A stretch of 64,000 bases of DNA from Leclercia sp. 29361 (GCF_011290365.1 NZ_CP049786.1:1984001-2048000); one strand, 5' to 3'; shown: positions 8,595-18,926, counted from the stretch's first letter. Notes: generated by a model from the letters alone, not told the origin. Translations and numbers: made by a program.

Positions 8595-9950
8595 ATGCAA
8601 AAGAAACTGAAAGTAGTGACCATCGGCGGCGGAAGCAGCTATACCCCGGAATTACTGGAAGGGTTCCTCAAGCGTTATCATGAACTGCCGGTCAGCGAAC
8701 TGTGGCTGGTGGATGTGGCTGAAGGCCAGGAGAAGCTCGACATTATTTTCGACCTCTGTCAGCGGATGGTGAAAAAAGCGGGCGTACCGATGACCGTGCA
8801 TAAAACCCTCGATCGTCGCCAGGCGCTGAAAGACGCCGATTTCGTCACCACTCAGCTGCGCGTCGGCCAGCTGAAGGCCCGCGAGCTGGATGAGCGCATT
8901 CCGCTGAGCTACGGCTATCTGGGGCAGGAGACTAACGGCGCTGGCGGCCTGTTCAAAGGGCTGCGTACCATTCCGGTAGTGTTCGACATCATTAAAGACG
9001 TGCAGGAGATCTGCCCTCAGGCGTGGGTGATCAACTTTACCAACCCGGCCGGGATGGTGACCGAGGCGGTCTACCGCCACACCGATTTCAAACGCTTTAT
9101 CGGGGTGTGCAATATTCCGATCGGCATGAAGATGTTTATCCGCGATGTGCTGGCGTTGACCGACAACGATGAACTCTCCATCGACCTGTTCGGCCTGAAC
9201 CACATGGTCTTCATCAAAGATGTGCTGGTCAACGGCGAGTCACGCTTTGCCGAGCTGCTGGACGGCGTGGCATCCGGCACTCTGAAAGCCAGCTCGGTGA
9301 AGAATATCTTCGACCTGCCGTTCAGCGAAGGGCTGATCCGCTCGCTCAATCTGCTGCCGTGCTCCTATCTGCTCTACTACTTCAAGCTGAAAGAGATGCT
9401 GGCCATTGAGATGGGCGAGTACTACAAAGGCGGCGCCCGGGCGCAGGTGGTGCAGAAGGTGGAAAAACAGCTCTTCGATCTCTACAAGGATCCGGAGCTG
9501 AACGTGAAGCCGAAAGAGCTGGAGCAGCGTGGCGGGGCTTACTACTCCGACGCCGCCTGCGAAGTGATCAACGCCATTTACAACGACAAGCAGGCGGAGC
9601 ACTACGTCAACGTGCCGCACCATGGCCACATTGATAATATCCCGGCCGACTGGGCGGTAGAGATGACCTGCATCCTCGGCCGTGAGGGCGCGAAGCCGCA
9701 TCCGCGTCTGACCCATTTCGATGACAAGGTGATGGGGCTGATCCACACCATCAAGGGCTTTGAAGTAGCGGCAAGCCAGGCGGCACTCAGCGGCGAGCTG
9801 AACGACGTGCTGCTGGCCCTGAACCTGAGCCCGCTGGTGCAGTCCGATCGCGATGCCGAGAAGCTGGCGCGCGACCTGATTCTGGCCCATGAGAAATGGC
9901 TGCCGAATTTTGCCGCCGCTATCGATAAACTCAAAAGCGAGCAGCACTGA
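8595..9950 (+). CDS. chbF: 6-phospho-glucosidase / chitobiose-6-phosphate hydrolase ChbF
   Basis: Glycoside hydrolase family 4 enzyme that splits mono-deacetylated chitobiose-6-phosphate, using NAD and a divalent metal. 451 aa. N-terminal Rossmann motif [18 protein letters not shown]4 signatures [24 protein letters not shown] and LNHMVF (the metal-binding Cys and His lie within these). The ATG at 8595 has GGGAGAA upstream and gives the family N-terminus; the open frame back to 8505 is rejected. Confidence 0.97.
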   Translation: MQKKLKVVTIGGGSSYTPELLEGFLKRYHELPVSELWLVDVAEGQEKLDIIFDLCQRMVKKAGVPMTVHKTLDRRQALKDADFVTTQLRVGQLKARELDERIPLSYGYLGQETNGAGGLFKGLRTIPVVFDIIKDVQEICPQAWVINFTNPAGMVTEAVYRHTDFKRFIGVCNIPIGMKMFIRDVLALTDNDELSIDLFGLNHMVFIKDVLVNGESRFAELLDGVASGTLKASSVKNIFDLPFSEGLIRSLNLLPCSYLLYYFKLKEMLAIEMGEYYKGGARAQVVQKVEKQLFDLYKDPELNVKPKELEQRGGAYYSDAACEVINAIYNDKQAEHYVNVPHHGHIDNIPADWAVEMTCILGREGAKPHPRLTHFDDKVMGLIHTIKGFEVAASQAALSGELNDVLLALNLSPLVQSDRDAEKLARDLILAHEKWLPNFAAAIDKLKSEQH

Positions 9951-9961
9951 GAGGGGGCCCA

Positions 9962-10720
9962 ATGGAATATCTGCTGATCGTCAACGCCGATGATTATGGC
10001 CTCTCAAAAGGGCAGAACTACGGCATCGTGGAAGCCTGTCGACACGGCGTGGTGACCTCGACTACCGCGATGGTCAACGGCGATGCCATTGAGCACGCCG
10101 CCGCGCTCAGCCGGGATCTGCCGGAACTGGGTGTCGGGATGCACTTCGTGTTGACTCTCGGCATGCCGCTGACGCCGATGCCTGGGCTGACGCGGGAGGG
10201 GCTGCTGGGGAAATGGATCTGGGAGATGGCCGGGCAGGGGACGTTGCCGCTGGAGGAGATTGCCCGCGAGCTGGACTGTCAGTTCAACCGCTTCGTCGAT
10301 CTCTTTGGCCGCGAGCCGACCCATATCGACAGCCATCACCATGTGCATATGATCCCGGTCATCTTCCCGGTGGTGGCCGAGTTTGCCCGCCGCAAAGGGG
10401 TGGCGCTGCGGGTGGATCGTCAGGTCGAGGGGCTCGGGGAACAGAGTGCTGAGCTGCCGCCAACCACTGACGGTTTCAGCAGCGCGTTTTATGGCGAGGA
10501 GATCGGTGAGGAGTTGTTCCTGAGCGTGCTGGATCATTCCGTGCAGCAGGGCGAACGCTCCCTGGAGGTGATGGCGCACCCGGCTTTCATTGATAACACT
10601 ATCCGTAAAAGCGCCTATTGCTGGCCGCGTCTGACGGAGCTGGATGTGCTCACCTCGACGTCGCTGAAATATGCGATTGCCGAGCGCGGGTATCGTCTGG
10701 GGACGTTCAGGGATCTGTGA
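9962..10720 (+). CDS. chbG: Chitooligosaccharide deacetylase ChbG
   Basis: YdjC-family deacetylase that removes one acetyl group from chitobiose-6-phosphate. In E. coli this is needed both for ChbR induction and for ChbF cleavage. 252 aa. Metal/catalytic motif NADDYG (residues 8-13) and the [10 protein letters not shown] cluster near residue 121. SD GAGAGGGGG precedes the ATG. Last gene of chbBCARFG; followed by REP-like repeats and a terminator. Confidence 0.96.
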   Translation: MEYLLIVNADDYGLSKGQNYGIVEACRHGVVTSTTAMVNGDAIEHAAALSRDLPELGVGMHFVLTLGMPLTPMPGLTREGLLGKWIWEMAGQGTLPLEEIARELDCQFNRFVDLFGREPTHIDSHHHVHMIPVIFPVVAEFARRKGVALRVDRQVEGLGEQSAELPPTTDGFSSAFYGEEIGEELFLSVLDHSVQQGERSLEVMAHPAFIDNTIRKSAYCWPRLTELDVLTSTSLKYAIAERGYRLGTFRDL

Positions 10721-10725
10721 GAAGT

Positions 10726-10752
10726 GCCGGGTGGCGGTTTCGCCTACCCGGC
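10726..10752. repeat. REP-like palindrome
   Basis: GCCGGGTGGCGG, then TTTCGCC, then TACCCGGC: an imperfect palindrome of the enterobacterial REP type. A near copy in opposite orientation lies at 41337-41363. It forms a pair with the neighbouring hairpin at 10763-10787. Confidence 0.75.
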
Positions 10753-10762
10753 CCAGGATACT

Positions 10763-10794
10763 GCCGGGTGGCACGGCGCCACCCGGCTTTTTTT
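10763..10794 (+). terminator. Terminator of the chb operon
   Basis: GCCGGGTGGC (10763-10772) pairs perfectly with GCCACCCGGC (10778-10787) and is followed by seven T. The stem shares the REP core sequence. katE converges on it from the other side. Confidence 0.85.
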
Positions 10795-13051
10795 ACGCCG
10801 GAATGCTGGCGATTTTACTGCGACGCGACCAGACCCGGTGCGCCGCCATCTGCACGACCAGCTCGTCCATAAACGCGCCTGCCGCGGTATCGCCTTCGAT
10901 AATGCCTTCCTCGCCCTGATCCGCCACCTTCAACAGCGGTTTGAACTGACGGGCATCACCTGCCAGTGCGATCGGCTTGAGGTGCTTATAGGCTTCCAGC
11001 AGATAATAGGCAGCATCGCCATTGGTCAGCAGACTCTGGATATCACCGCAGGGCACCACCACCGCATCGACGGTCAATGACGGCGATCCGGCAAAGGTCG
11101 CCGCCACCGGCAGCACCGAGCCATCATCGGCGGTCACTTCACCCATCCGGGAGTAGAGCAGCTTCGCGTGTACCCCTTTGGCCTTCAGCGCCTGCAGCAC
11201 CGCCAGCACGTCGCTGGCTCGCGGGTTATCGTTGAGCAATACCGCCACGACCCGGCCTTTGATATCACCACCGGGCACGGCATACAGGCTCAGGGACGGA
11301 TCCTTTTTCAGGCCGCAGACATCCTGCGGTGGCGCCAGATTGCGTTGCTCGTCGGTGAGGGTGAGCCCCAGATTGTCTGCCACGCCCTGGGCGAGAGTGA
11401 TATCAATGCGTGCCAGCTGATCGACCACTCGCTCGCGGATATAGGTACGCACCACTTTGCTCAGCTCAAAGCTGAAGGCACCAATAATATGCTCCTGCTC
11501 AACAGGCGTCTGGCTCTGCCAGAACAGGCGCGGATGGGCGTAATACTCGGCGAAAGAGGGGCTGCGCTCGCGGATTTTGGTCCCTTCCACGCGCTCCTGA
11601 TACGACTCAAAACCACCGCGTTTTGGCCCCGGCGGGGTCTCGCGCGGCCAGTTGTCGTTGATCGAGTTCGGCTCGTAGTTGGCCGGGTTGGTGTCGATCT
11701 CCATCCGGTGCATCCCGTCGCGCTGGAAGTTATGGTACGGGCAGGTTGGCTTGTTGATCGGGATCTCGTGGAAGTTCGGCCCGCCGAGACGGCTGATCTG
11801 CGTGTCGGTGTAGGAGAACAGACGCCCCTGCAGCAGCGGGTCGTTGGTGAAGTCCATCCCCGGGACGATGTGCCCTGGATGGAAGGCGGCCTGTTCGTTC
11901 TCGGCAAAGAAGTTATCCGGGTTACGGTTGAGCACCATTTTGCCCACCAGCTGCACCGGCACCAGCTCTTCGGGGATCAGTTTGGTCGGGTCGAGAAGGT
12001 CAAAATCAAATTTGAATTCGTCCTCTTCCGGGATCAGCTGGAAACCGAGCTCATATTCCGGGAAGTCGCCGGCTTCGATGGACTCCCAGAGATCGCGACG
12101 ATGGAAGTCCGGATCGCGCCCGGTGAGCTTCTGCGCTTCATCCCACACCAGTGAGGCTTTGCCGGCCACCGGTTTCCAGTGGAAGCGCACGAAGGTGGCT
12201 TTGCCTTCGGCATTGATCAAGCGGAAGGTATGGATGCCAAAGCCTTCCATGGTGCGGTAGCTGCGGGGAATGCCGCGGTCGGACATCGCCCACATTACGT
12301 TATGCAGGGTTTCAGGCTGCAGCGAGACGTAATCCCAGAAAGTATCATGCGCGCTCTGGCCCTGGGGGATCGCCCAGTGAGGCTCCGGCTTAACCGCATG
12401 GACAAAATCGGGGAACTTGTGGGCATCCTGAATGAAGAAGATCGGCGTATTGTTGCCTACCAGGTCAAAAATCCCCTCTTCGGTATAGAACTTGGTGGCG
12501 AACCCGCGGATGTCGCGCACGGTGTCGGCAGAGCCGGCGCCGCCCTGCACCGTGGAGAAGCGGACAAACACTGGGGTGATTTTATCCGGGTCAGAAAGGA
12601 AGGCGGCTTTGGTGATATCACTCAGGTTTTTGTAAGGCTGAAAATAGCCATGCGCGGCTGAACCGCGAGCGTGGACAATACGCTCCGGGATGCGCTCATG
12701 GTCGAAATGGGTGATCTTCTCCCGCAGGATGAAATCTTCCAGCAGGGTCGGGCCGCGCGTGCCGGCGCGCAGCGAGTTCTGATCGTCAGCAATGCGCACA
12801 CCCTGGTTGGTGGTGAGCGGGAAGTTTTCGCCGCCCTTGCGTACCGCCTCCAGCGCGTTCAGCTTTTCATTGCCGGTATGCGGGGCTTTCAGGCTGCCGG
12901 GCGCGGTTGGCTCCTGGCCTGGCGGGGTAGGAACCGGGCTGGCGAGGTGGGAACCATCGTCGGGGGCCAGCGAGTCCAGTCCGGGTTTGGCTTCATTTTC
13001 GTCATGGACCGGGGATTGCTGTGGGTGGTGAGTCTTATCATTTTGCGACAT
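10793..13051 (-). CDS. katE: Catalase HPII, KatE
   Basis: Large-subunit monofunctional catalase (heme d type in E. coli) that disproportionates H2O2 in stationary phase. 752 aa (E. coli 753). Catalytic His at residue 127 in [10 protein letters not shown]. Core catalase motifs [24 protein letters not shown] and [18 protein letters not shown] are present, with the extra C-terminal class-I-amidotransferase-like domain from about residue 600. SD AGGAGACG precedes the ATG. In E. coli it depends on RpoS; I could not assign the promoter here. Confidence 0.98.
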   Translation of the reverse strand: MSQNDKTHHPQQSPVHDENEAKPGLDSLAPDDGSHLASPVPTPPGQEPTAPGSLKAPHTGNEKLNALEAVRKGGENFPLTTNQGVRIADDQNSLRAGTRGPTLLEDFILREKITHFDHERIPERIVHARGSAAHGYFQPYKNLSDITKAAFLSDPDKITPVFVRFSTVQGGAGSADTVRDIRGFATKFYTEEGIFDLVGNNTPIFFIQDAHKFPDFVHAVKPEPHWAIPQGQSAHDTFWDYVSLQPETLHNVMWAMSDRGIPRSYRTMEGFGIHTFRLINAEGKATFVRFHWKPVAGKASLVWDEAQKLTGRDPDFHRRDLWESIEAGDFPEYELGFQLIPEEDEFKFDFDLLDPTKLIPEELVPVQLVGKMVLNRNPDNFFAENEQAAFHPGHIVPGMDFTNDPLLQGRLFSYTDTQISRLGGPNFHEIPINKPTCPYHNFQRDGMHRMEIDTNPANYEPNSINDNWPRETPPGPKRGGFESYQERVEGTKIRERSPSFAEYYAHPRLFWQSQTPVEQEHIIGAFSFELSKVVRTYIRERVVDQLARIDITLAQGVADNLGLTLTDEQRNLAPPQDVCGLKKDPSLSLYAVPGGDIKGRVVAVLLNDNPRASDVLAVLQALKAKGVHAKLLYSRMGEVTADDGSVLPVAATFAGSPSLTVDAVVVPCGDIQSLLTNGDAAYYLLEAYKHLKPIALAGDARQFKPLLKVADQGEEGIIEGDTAAGAFMDELVVQMAAHRVWSRRSKIASIPA

Positions 13052-13263
13052 TGCACTCGTCTCCTGTTTTTATTACCGAAACGCGGTCATATTTGCGTTA
13101 AAACTCAATAACTATAGAACATTACAGGGCGAGCACCGGGTGATAACCCGATCCCTGGCTACCGCTTACGCTGAGATGGCACATGGGGCGCGACGCAGGA
13201 GGGGCAATCGGCTATCATAGGAATTTACTGATTTTAGAGTTTGCTTTAGTGAACCCGCTGCTT

Positions 13264-13503
13264 ATGAAACCTCTTCGCCAACAAAATCGTCCTGTTATCA
13301 GTTACCAGCCCCGCGTTGAACCCGCGCCGCCAGAACATGCCAGCAAAATGGATGGCTTTCGTGACGTCTGGTTATTACGCGGCAAATATGTGGCCTTTGT
13401 GCTGATTGGCGAGCGTTTTCGCCGCTCACCGACGTTTACCGTGCCCGAGTCGGCTCAACGCTGGGCGACGCAGGTCCGCCAGGAAGAAGACGTTGAGGAT
13501 TAA
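13264..13503 (+). CDS. cedA: Cell division activator CedA
   Basis: Small DNA- and RNA-polymerase-associated protein, first described in E. coli as restoring division in dnaA(cos) over-replication. 79 aa. MKPLRQQNR, EPAPPEHA, FRDVWLLRGKYVAFVL and FTVPESAQRWA are nearly identical to E. coli. The frame is open upstream to 13183, but the ATG at 13264 gives the E. coli N-terminus. No clear Shine-Dalgarno precedes it, so translation may be weak or the start slightly different. Divergent from katE. Confidence 0.9.
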   Translation: MKPLRQQNRPVISYQPRVEPAPPEHASKMDGFRDVWLLRGKYVAFVLIGERFRRSPTFTVPESAQRWATQVRQEEDVED

Positions 13504-13511
13504 CAGACAAT

Positions 13512-13547
13512 AAAAAACCGCCTTCATTGCTGAAGGCGGTTTTTTTT
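13512..13547. terminator. Bidirectional terminator between cedA and tcyP
   Basis: AAAAAACCGCCTTCA, a TTGC loop, then TGAAGGCGGTTTTTT: an 11-bp GC-rich stem with A/T tails on both sides serves both convergent genes. Confidence 0.9.
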
Positions 13548-13561
13548 AGCAGGGGAGGTGC

Positions 13562-14953
13562 TTAACGGTGCGCCAGCTCTGCATGTTCATCGCTGTCCAG
13601 TACCGCTTTGTCGGTCTGCTTCAGCCACTGGCTGGTGAGCGTACCGGCGGTCATGGAGCCGCTGACGTTCAGCGCGGTTCGGCCCATGTCGATCAGCGGT
13701 TCAACGGAGATCAGCAGTGCCACCAGCGTTACCGGCAGACCCAGCGCAGGCAGTACGATCAGCGCAGCGAAGGTCGCGCCGCCGCCCACACCGGCCACAC
13801 CAGCAGAGCTCACGGTCACAATCCCGACCAGGGTCGCAATCCAGACCGGATCCAGCGGGTTAATGCCCACCGTTGGCGCTACCATCACCGCCAGCATCGC
13901 CGGATAAAGACCGGCACAACCGTTCTGACCGATAGTCGCGCCAAAGGAGGCGGAGAAGCTGGCGATCGATTCCGGCACGCCCAGACGACGGGTCTGCGCT
14001 TCCACGTTCAGTGGAATAGATGCCGCGCTGGAGCGGCTGGTAAAGGCGAAGGTCAGTACCGGCCATACTTTACGGAAGTATTTCAGCGGGCTGACGCCGT
14101 TCACGCCGAGCAGAATGCCGTGGACCACAAACATGATGCCCAGACCGAGGTATGAAGCGACCACGAAGCTGCCCAGCTTGATGATGTCCTGCAGGTTAGA
14201 ACCTGCCACCACTTTGGTCATCAGCGCCAGAACGCCGTATGGGGTCAGCTGCATCACCAGACGCACCAGCTTCATCACCCAGCTCTGCAGGGTGTCGATG
14301 GCGGCCAGCACGCGCTGGCCTTTCGGGGCGTCATCTTTCAGCAGCTTCAGTGCCGCCACGCCGAGGAAGGCAGCGAAAATCACCACGCTGATGATTGACG
14401 TCGGGTTGGCCCCGGTCAGATCGGCAAACGGGTTTTTCGGGATAAAGGAGAGCAGCATTTGCGGTACGGAGAGATCCGCAACTTTACCCGCATAGTTGGT
14501 CTCGATGGCGGTCAGGCGCGCGGTTTCCGCGGTGCCCTGCACCAGACCTTCTGCGCTCAGGCCAAACAGGTTGGTGACCAGCACACCCACCAGGGCAGAG
14601 ATCAAAGTGGTAAACAGCAGCGTGCCGATGGTCAGAACGCTGATTTTACCCAGCTGGGAAGCGTTATGCAGACGGGCTACTGCGCTCAGAATAGAGGCAA
14701 ACACCAGCGGCATAACAATCATCTGCAGCAGCTGGACGTAGCCGTTACCCACCACGTTAAACCACTGGATAGACTCTTTCAGCACCGGGCTGCTGGCACC
14801 GTAAATGGCCTGCAGCGCGAGGCCAAAGACCACACCCATCACCAGACCGACCAGTACTTTTTTTGCCAGGCTCCACTGTTTGTGACGCGACTGCGCCAGC
14901 AACAGCAGTAAGCCGACGAACACCACGATGTTCGCGATTAATGGAAAGTTCAT
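13562..14953 (-). CDS. tcyP: L-cystine symporter TcyP (YdjN)
   Basis: Inner-membrane sodium/dicarboxylate-symporter family transporter importing cystine. 463 aa, the E. coli length, about 8-10 hydrophobic segments. Family motifs: [17 protein letters not shown] (the serine-rich re-entrant loop) and [38 protein letters not shown] precedes the ATG. In E. coli it is part of the CysB sulfur-starvation regulon; no CysB site was assigned in the 130-bp upstream gap. Confidence 0.96.
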   Translation of the reverse strand: MNFPLIANIVVFVGLLLLLAQSRHKQWSLAKKVLVGLVMGVVFGLALQAIYGASSPVLKESIQWFNVVGNGYVQLLQMIVMPLVFASILSAVARLHNASQLGKISVLTIGTLLFTTLISALVGVLVTNLFGLSAEGLVQGTAETARLTAIETNYAGKVADLSVPQMLLSFIPKNPFADLTGANPTSIISVVIFAAFLGVAALKLLKDDAPKGQRVLAAIDTLQSWVMKLVRLVMQLTPYGVLALMTKVVAGSNLQDIIKLGSFVVASYLGLGIMFVVHGILLGVNGVSPLKYFRKVWPVLTFAFTSRSSAASIPLNVEAQTRRLGVPESIASFSASFGATIGQNGCAGLYPAMLAVMVAPTVGINPLDPVWIATLVGIVTVSSAGVAGVGGGATFAALIVLPALGLPVTLVALLISVEPLIDMGRTALNVSGSMTAGTLTSQWLKQTDKAVLDSDEHAELAHR

Positions 14954-15083
14954 CCCCGTTCTCCTGATTAAATTGCAGATCGGTATTAGGTCCGACCTTA
15001 TTGGCGCAAGATTATCAGAAGTGTGATCTGGTCGCTTATATCCAAATGGAATGGGTTATGCAAAAACGGCTAAATTTGGCCAG

Positions 15084-15674
15084 TTACTGTTCACTTTGAT
15101 GATGAATAAAGCGGTTGAACTGAAACTGCAGGGAATTGATCATGTGCGACGACCAGCGCACGGCCCCGTTTTCCGGCACCGTCTGTGGCATCCACACCGC
15201 CCAGGCGAAGAGAGCCATGCACAGGACGCGCTCCAGCTGGTTACCTTTTTGCGGTCTGAGGATTGGCAGACGGAAACGCCAGCGGCAGGGCCACAGCAGG
15301 GGAACGCCCGCCGGCGTCAGCATGTCCGCCAGAATATGGCTCAGATAACCCAGCACCATCCCCTGAATGGCATCCGCCGGGATCAGCCAGCTATCCGGGA
15401 CTTTTAAATAGAACAGGGTGAGAACGCCAAATACCGCCAGCAGGCTATGGGTAAAGCCGCGATGGCCGCAGGCGCGGGCAATGGGTTTGGAGATCCACTT
15501 CAGCCGCTGGCCAAGCAGCGACTTGGGGTGATCGATATCAGGTAACAGGCAGGTCAACACTGCCGATGGCACGATATGCCACCAGTCACCCTGCGCCAGC
15601 ACAGGTGTAAGCTCAGCGTTTTTGGCAAACACTGCGCAGGCGAGAGAAAAGAGCAGATGACCTTCCGCCGTCAT
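15084..15674 (-). CDS. ydjM: Inner-membrane metal-dependent hydrolase family protein YdjM
   Basis: 196-aa membrane protein of the YdjM/YbcI family (LexA-binding, inner-membrane metal-dependent hydrolase). His/Asp motifs CLLPDIDHPKS and GHRGFTHSLL, then HILADMLTPAGVPLLWPC, are the family signature. The start at the ATG 15674 gives the E. coli length; a GTG four codons upstream is rejected. Biochemical role unknown. A LexA box lies 15-34 bases upstream, so SOS induction is expected. Confidence 0.93.
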   Translation of the reverse strand: MTAEGHLLFSLACAVFAKNAELTPVLAQGDWWHIVPSAVLTCLLPDIDHPKSLLGQRLKWISKPIARACGHRGFTHSLLAVFGVLTLFYLKVPDSWLIPADAIQGMVLGYLSHILADMLTPAGVPLLWPCRWRFRLPILRPQKGNQLERVLCMALFAWAVWMPQTVPENGAVRWSSHMINSLQFQFNRFIHHQSEQ

Positions 15675-15688
15675 GATAAAACCCACTA

Positions 15689-15708
15689 AACTGTCGATGC
15701 ATCCAGTA
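15689..15708. promoter_or_regulatory. LexA box upstream of ydjM
   Basis: AACTGTCGATGCATCCAGTA contains CTG-N10-CAG (15691-15706). A second half-palindromic stretch, ATAGGGTTTTTATACAGTA, follows at about 15709-15727. E. coli ydjM is a known LexA target. Confidence 0.8.
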
Positions 15709-15766
15709 TAGGGTTTTTATACAGTAGACGGAAGCGGTGACGGTGTAACTCTTTGTCACAAACCTG

Positions 15767-16528
15767 TTAACGGGCGAGCCAGCCACCATCCACGGCGATG
15801 GTATAGCCGTTGATATAGTCCGAGGCTGACGAAGCCAGAAACACCGCCGGGCCCTGTAAGTCTTCCGGCTTACCCCAACGACCTGCCGGAATGCGATCGA
15901 GGATCGCTTTGCTGCGCTGCTCGTCGTCGCGTAACTGCTGGGTGTTGTTGGTTGCCATATAGCCCGGTGCGATGGCGTTGACGTTAATGCCATGTTGCGC
16001 CCACTCGTTAGCCAGCAGACGGGTGATCCCCAGCACGCCACTTTTTGACGCGGTATAGGAAGGAACGCGGATCCCACCCTGGAACGACAGCATGGAGGCG
16101 ATATTAATAATTTTGCCCCCTTGCCCCTGAGCGATGAACTGGCGGGCCACCGCCTGGGAGAGGAAAAAGACCGATTTCAGGTTGAGGTTCATCACATCAT
16201 CCCAGTCCTTCTCACTGAAGGAGAGAGCATCTTCCCGACGGATGGTGCCGGCGTTATTAACCAGAATATCGACCCGTCCCATCCCGGCGACCGTCTGCCC
16301 GACAATATCGTCAATGCCATCCTGCTTGCTGAGATCGGCCTGAATGGCCAAAAACCGACGCCCCAGGGCCTTCACGCCTGCGGCGGTCTCTTCCGGGACA
16401 CGGCGATTAACGCTCACAATGTCGCAGCCTGCCTGAGCCAGACCCAGCGCCATGCCCTGGCCGAGGCCGGTATCACAGCCGGTAACGATGGCAACTTTTC
16501 CTGAAAGATTAAAGGCATCCAGTATCAT
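15767..16528 (-). CDS. kduD: 2-dehydro-3-deoxy-D-gluconate 5-dehydrogenase KduD
   Basis: Short-chain dehydrogenase interconverting 2,5-diketo-3-deoxygluconate and 2-keto-3-deoxygluconate with NAD(H), in pectate/hexuronate degradation. 253 aa. Cofactor motif TGCDTGLG (16-23), NNAG (91-94), catalytic Ser145, Tyr158 and Lys162. Most of the sequence from RREDALSFSEKDWDDVMNLN to AVDGGWLAR matches E. coli KduD. It stands alone between ydjM and yniC, where E. coli has no such gene, with no kduI beside it. A KdgR-type box lies upstream. Confidence 0.93.
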   Translation of the reverse strand: MILDAFNLSGKVAIVTGCDTGLGQGMALGLAQAGCDIVSVNRRVPEETAAGVKALGRRFLAIQADLSKQDGIDDIVGQTVAGMGRVDILVNNAGTIRREDALSFSEKDWDDVMNLNLKSVFFLSQAVARQFIAQGQGGKIINIASMLSFQGGIRVPSYTASKSGVLGITRLLANEWAQHGINVNAIAPGYMATNNTQQLRDDEQRSKAILDRIPAGRWGKPEDLQGPAVFLASSASDYINGYTIAVDGGWLAR

Positions 16529-16603
16529 ACAGACCTCAGAAAGTAGGGGGGTATAGTTGTTCTGAGATAAGCATAGAAGCAGCAGAATGGAATATCAAAT
16601 GGA

Positions 16604-16622
16604 AATGAAATGATGTTTTAAA
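16604..16622. promoter_or_regulatory. KdgR-type operator upstream of kduD
   Basis: AATGAAATGATGTTTTAAA matches 17 of 19 positions of the KdgR consensus as I remember it (AATRAAAYRNYRTTTYATT). It lies 76 bases upstream of the kduD start codon. Consensus match only. Confidence 0.6.
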
Positions 16623-16675
16623 AATATTAGATGGATCATATTTGCGGGCAACAGGGCGTTACCCGCGGTCGCTAA

Positions 16676-17344
16676 CTATCCGCGCAGATGGGCGGCGGTG
16701 AGCGCCTGCAGTGAGTCCAGTTTGACGTCCGCCAGCGCGTAACGGGCATCATGCTGGTTCTCTTCAGCGGGGACGACGATAGCGCGCATCCGCGCCGCTT
16801 TGCTGGCAATCATGCCGTTAACGGAGTCTTCCAGCGCCACGCAGCAGGTTGGATCGATGCCCAGCTTCGCGGCGCAGTCCATATACACCTGCGGATGCGG
16901 CTTGCTGTAAGGCAGTTTTTCTGCCGAGGCCAGCGCATCAAAGCTGTCGTGCAGATCAAACATAATCAGCACTTTTTCCAGCATATGCAGCGGCGAAGCG
17001 GAGGCGAGACCCACCTTCAGCCCTTGCGCTTTGCACAGGGCCACAGCTTCACGTGCCCCTTTCAGCAGCGGGCGGTTCTCTTCCACCAGCGTCAGGGCCC
17101 GGTTGATAATGCGGTCGGTTACCTCGTCACGGCCTGGTCCCACCCACGGCTGGTGGGCGTACCAGAGTTCAACCACCATATCGATGCGCAGGCCGAGGGT
17201 GTCCGGCAGTTCGTGACGGCGGGTGATATCCACGCCCAGGCTGGCCATCACATCCAGTTCAGCACGATCCCAGAGCGGCTCGGAATCAATCAGTAATCCA
17301 TCCATATCAAAAATGGCTGCAAGAATTTGACGCGGCGTCGACAT
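16676..17344 (-). CDS. hxpB: HAD-type sugar phosphatase HxpB (YniC)
   Basis: Haloacid-dehalogenase phosphatase; the E. coli protein dephosphorylates 2-deoxyglucose-6-phosphate and hexitol phosphates. 222 aa. Motif I FDMDGLLIDSE with nucleophile Asp13, motif II LASAS, motif III KPHPQVY, motif IV ALEDSVNGMIAS. SD AAAGGAGAAG precedes the ATG. Divergent from yniB. Confidence 0.95.
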   Translation of the reverse strand: MSTPRQILAAIFDMDGLLIDSEPLWDRAELDVMASLGVDITRRHELPDTLGLRIDMVVELWYAHQPWVGPGRDEVTDRIINRALTLVEENRPLLKGAREAVALCKAQGLKVGLASASPLHMLEKVLIMFDLHDSFDALASAEKLPYSKPHPQVYMDCAAKLGIDPTCCVALEDSVNGMIASKAARMRAIVVPAEENQHDARYALADVKLDSLQALTAAHLRG

Positions 17345-17489
17345 GCAACTTCTCCTTTCGTGGGTGTTGATCAGAGGTAAAGGCTACCTAACCCTGGCAA
17401 TTTACCATATCGCCTGCAAAGAACGGGCGAAAATGACATCCAGCAGGTAGACTTAGCCTCAAAGGATGTATTTTAAAAATGAGGAACCG

Positions 17490-18026
17490 ATGACATATCA
17501 ACAAGCTGGACGTGTAGCGATACTGAAGATCATCGCCGGATGGATAATTTTTATCCCGGCAGTGATCTCAACCATTATTTCCGTCCTGAAATTTATCTAT
17601 GACCACAGCGAAAAGCAGGCCGGGATCAATGCCGTGATGCTGGATTTTGCCCACGTCATGATCGAGATGATGCGCTTTAACACGCCATTTCTGAATTTCT
17701 TCTGGTACAACTCTCCGACGCCCGATTTCCGGCAGGGGATGAATATCGCGTTCTGGATTATTTTTGCCCTGATCTTTATTGCCCTGGCGCTGCAGGCTTC
17801 AGGGGCGCGGATGCGTCGACAAACCCGTATGATTCGCGAAGGACTGGAGGCACAGCTGATTCTGGAGAACGCGAAAGGAGAAGAGGGGTTAAGCCGCGAG
17901 CAGATCGAATCGCGTATCGTGGTACCGAATCACACCATATTCCTGCAAATTTTCACACTCTATGTGCTGCCGGTGCTGATGATCGTCGCCGGGTACTTCC
18001 TGTTCTCCCTCCTCGGGCTGATATAA
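17490..18026 (+). CDS. yniB: Inner-membrane protein YniB
   Basis: 178-aa conserved membrane protein, function unknown; same length as E. coli YniB. Three or four hydrophobic segments: residues about 13-35, 85-105 and 150-175. Conserved FWYNSPTPDFRQG and EGLSREQIESRIVVPNHTIFLQ. The ATG at 17490 with GAGGA upstream is preferred to the open frame from 17466. Followed by a GC-rich hairpin. Confidence 0.92.
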   Translation: MTYQQAGRVAILKIIAGWIIFIPAVISTIISVLKFIYDHSEKQAGINAVMLDFAHVMIEMMRFNTPFLNFFWYNSPTPDFRQGMNIAFWIIFALIFIALALQASGARMRRQTRMIREGLEAQLILENAKGEEGLSREQIESRIVVPNHTIFLQIFTLYVLPVLMIVAGYFLFSLLGLI

Positions 18027-18034
18027 GCATTCGT

Positions 18035-18060
18035 TGCCGGGCAGTGCTGCCCGGCAGTCT
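18035..18060 (+). terminator. Hairpin between yniB and yniA
   Basis: GCCGGGCAG, then TG, then CTGCCCGGC: a strong stem between two convergent genes. The T-tract is poor on either side, so it is a weak terminator or a REP remnant. Confidence 0.55.
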
Positions 18061-18065
18061 GTGCG

Positions 18066-18926
18066 TTACGCTGCCAACACCCGCTCGAGCGCCCTCTGCG
18101 CAGTCACCAGATGCTCGCCGCCAAACAGAATGGCGCGGTTCATCAGGGTATAGAGCTGATACACCGGCTGTCTTTGCAGAAAACCGGCCGGTAACGGCGA
18201 GATCGACTGATAGCCGTCGTAAATCTGCGGCGGTTGCTCAGGATGCAGCGGCAGCATAGCCAGGTCGCACTCCCTGTCTCCCCAGTAGCAGGCCGGATCG
18301 AAGATATAAGGACCGTTCGGGCCCAGCGCGCAGTTATCGGACCATAAATCGCCGTGCAGCAGCGATGGCTGCGGCTGGTGCGAGGCCAGACGCTGCTGAA
18401 TATGATCGACAATGGCATCGATGTTGCCGAACTCCAGCCCTTTTTCTGCCGCCAGCTCCAGCTGCCAGCCGATCCGTTGTTCAGCAAAGAAGGTCGCCCA
18501 GCGTCGTTGCCAGGCGTTAGGTTGCGGCGTGGTGGAGAGGTCATTGTCAAAATCGAGACCGAACTGCGGCTGCTCGCTCCACTGATGCAGGCGGGCAATC
18601 TGTTGCCCCAGAATGAAGGCGTTGTGCGCATCGAGAGGACGGGCAGGGAGGTAGTCCATCACCAGAAAACTGTAGTCGCGATCGCTGCCGACGGCCCAGA
18701 CCTGGGGTATGGAGACGGTTTTGCTGCGGGAGAGCAGTTCCAGCTGGTCAGCTTCCGCGGTGAAGATGGGTAACAGCTCGCGTTCATCACATTTTACGAA
18801 GAGGTCGCGTCCTGCATAGCGAAGATGCCATGCGGCGTGGATCTCGCCCCCTGGCAGCTCGTTACGCAGTTCAATTTCACCTTCGCCCAGTTGTTCACTT
18901 AAAAGATGACTGATAGCCTGCCACAT
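18066..18926 (-). CDS. yniA: Fructosamine kinase family protein YniA
   Basis: 286-aa kinase-fold protein (fructosamine-3-kinase / APH-like), probably repairing glycated proteins or sugars; the substrate of the E. coli protein is not certain to me. Catalytic loop LLHGDLWSDNC and metal-binding DPACYWGDRECDLAM are intact. N-terminal ELPGGEIHAAW and FVKCDE give the nucleotide-binding Lys. Same length as E. coli. Start ATG at 18926, preceded by GGGAGAGC. Confidence 0.93.
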   Translation of the reverse strand: MWQAISHLLSEQLGEGEIELRNELPGGEIHAAWHLRYAGRDLFVKCDERELLPIFTAEADQLELLSRSKTVSIPQVWAVGSDRDYSFLVMDYLPARPLDAHNAFILGQQIARLHQWSEQPQFGLDFDNDLSTTPQPNAWQRRWATFFAEQRIGWQLELAAEKGLEFGNIDAIVDHIQQRLASHQPQPSLLHGDLWSDNCALGPNGPYIFDPACYWGDRECDLAMLPLHPEQPPQIYDGYQSISPLPAGFLQRQPVYQLYTLMNRAILFGGEHLVTAQRALERVLAA

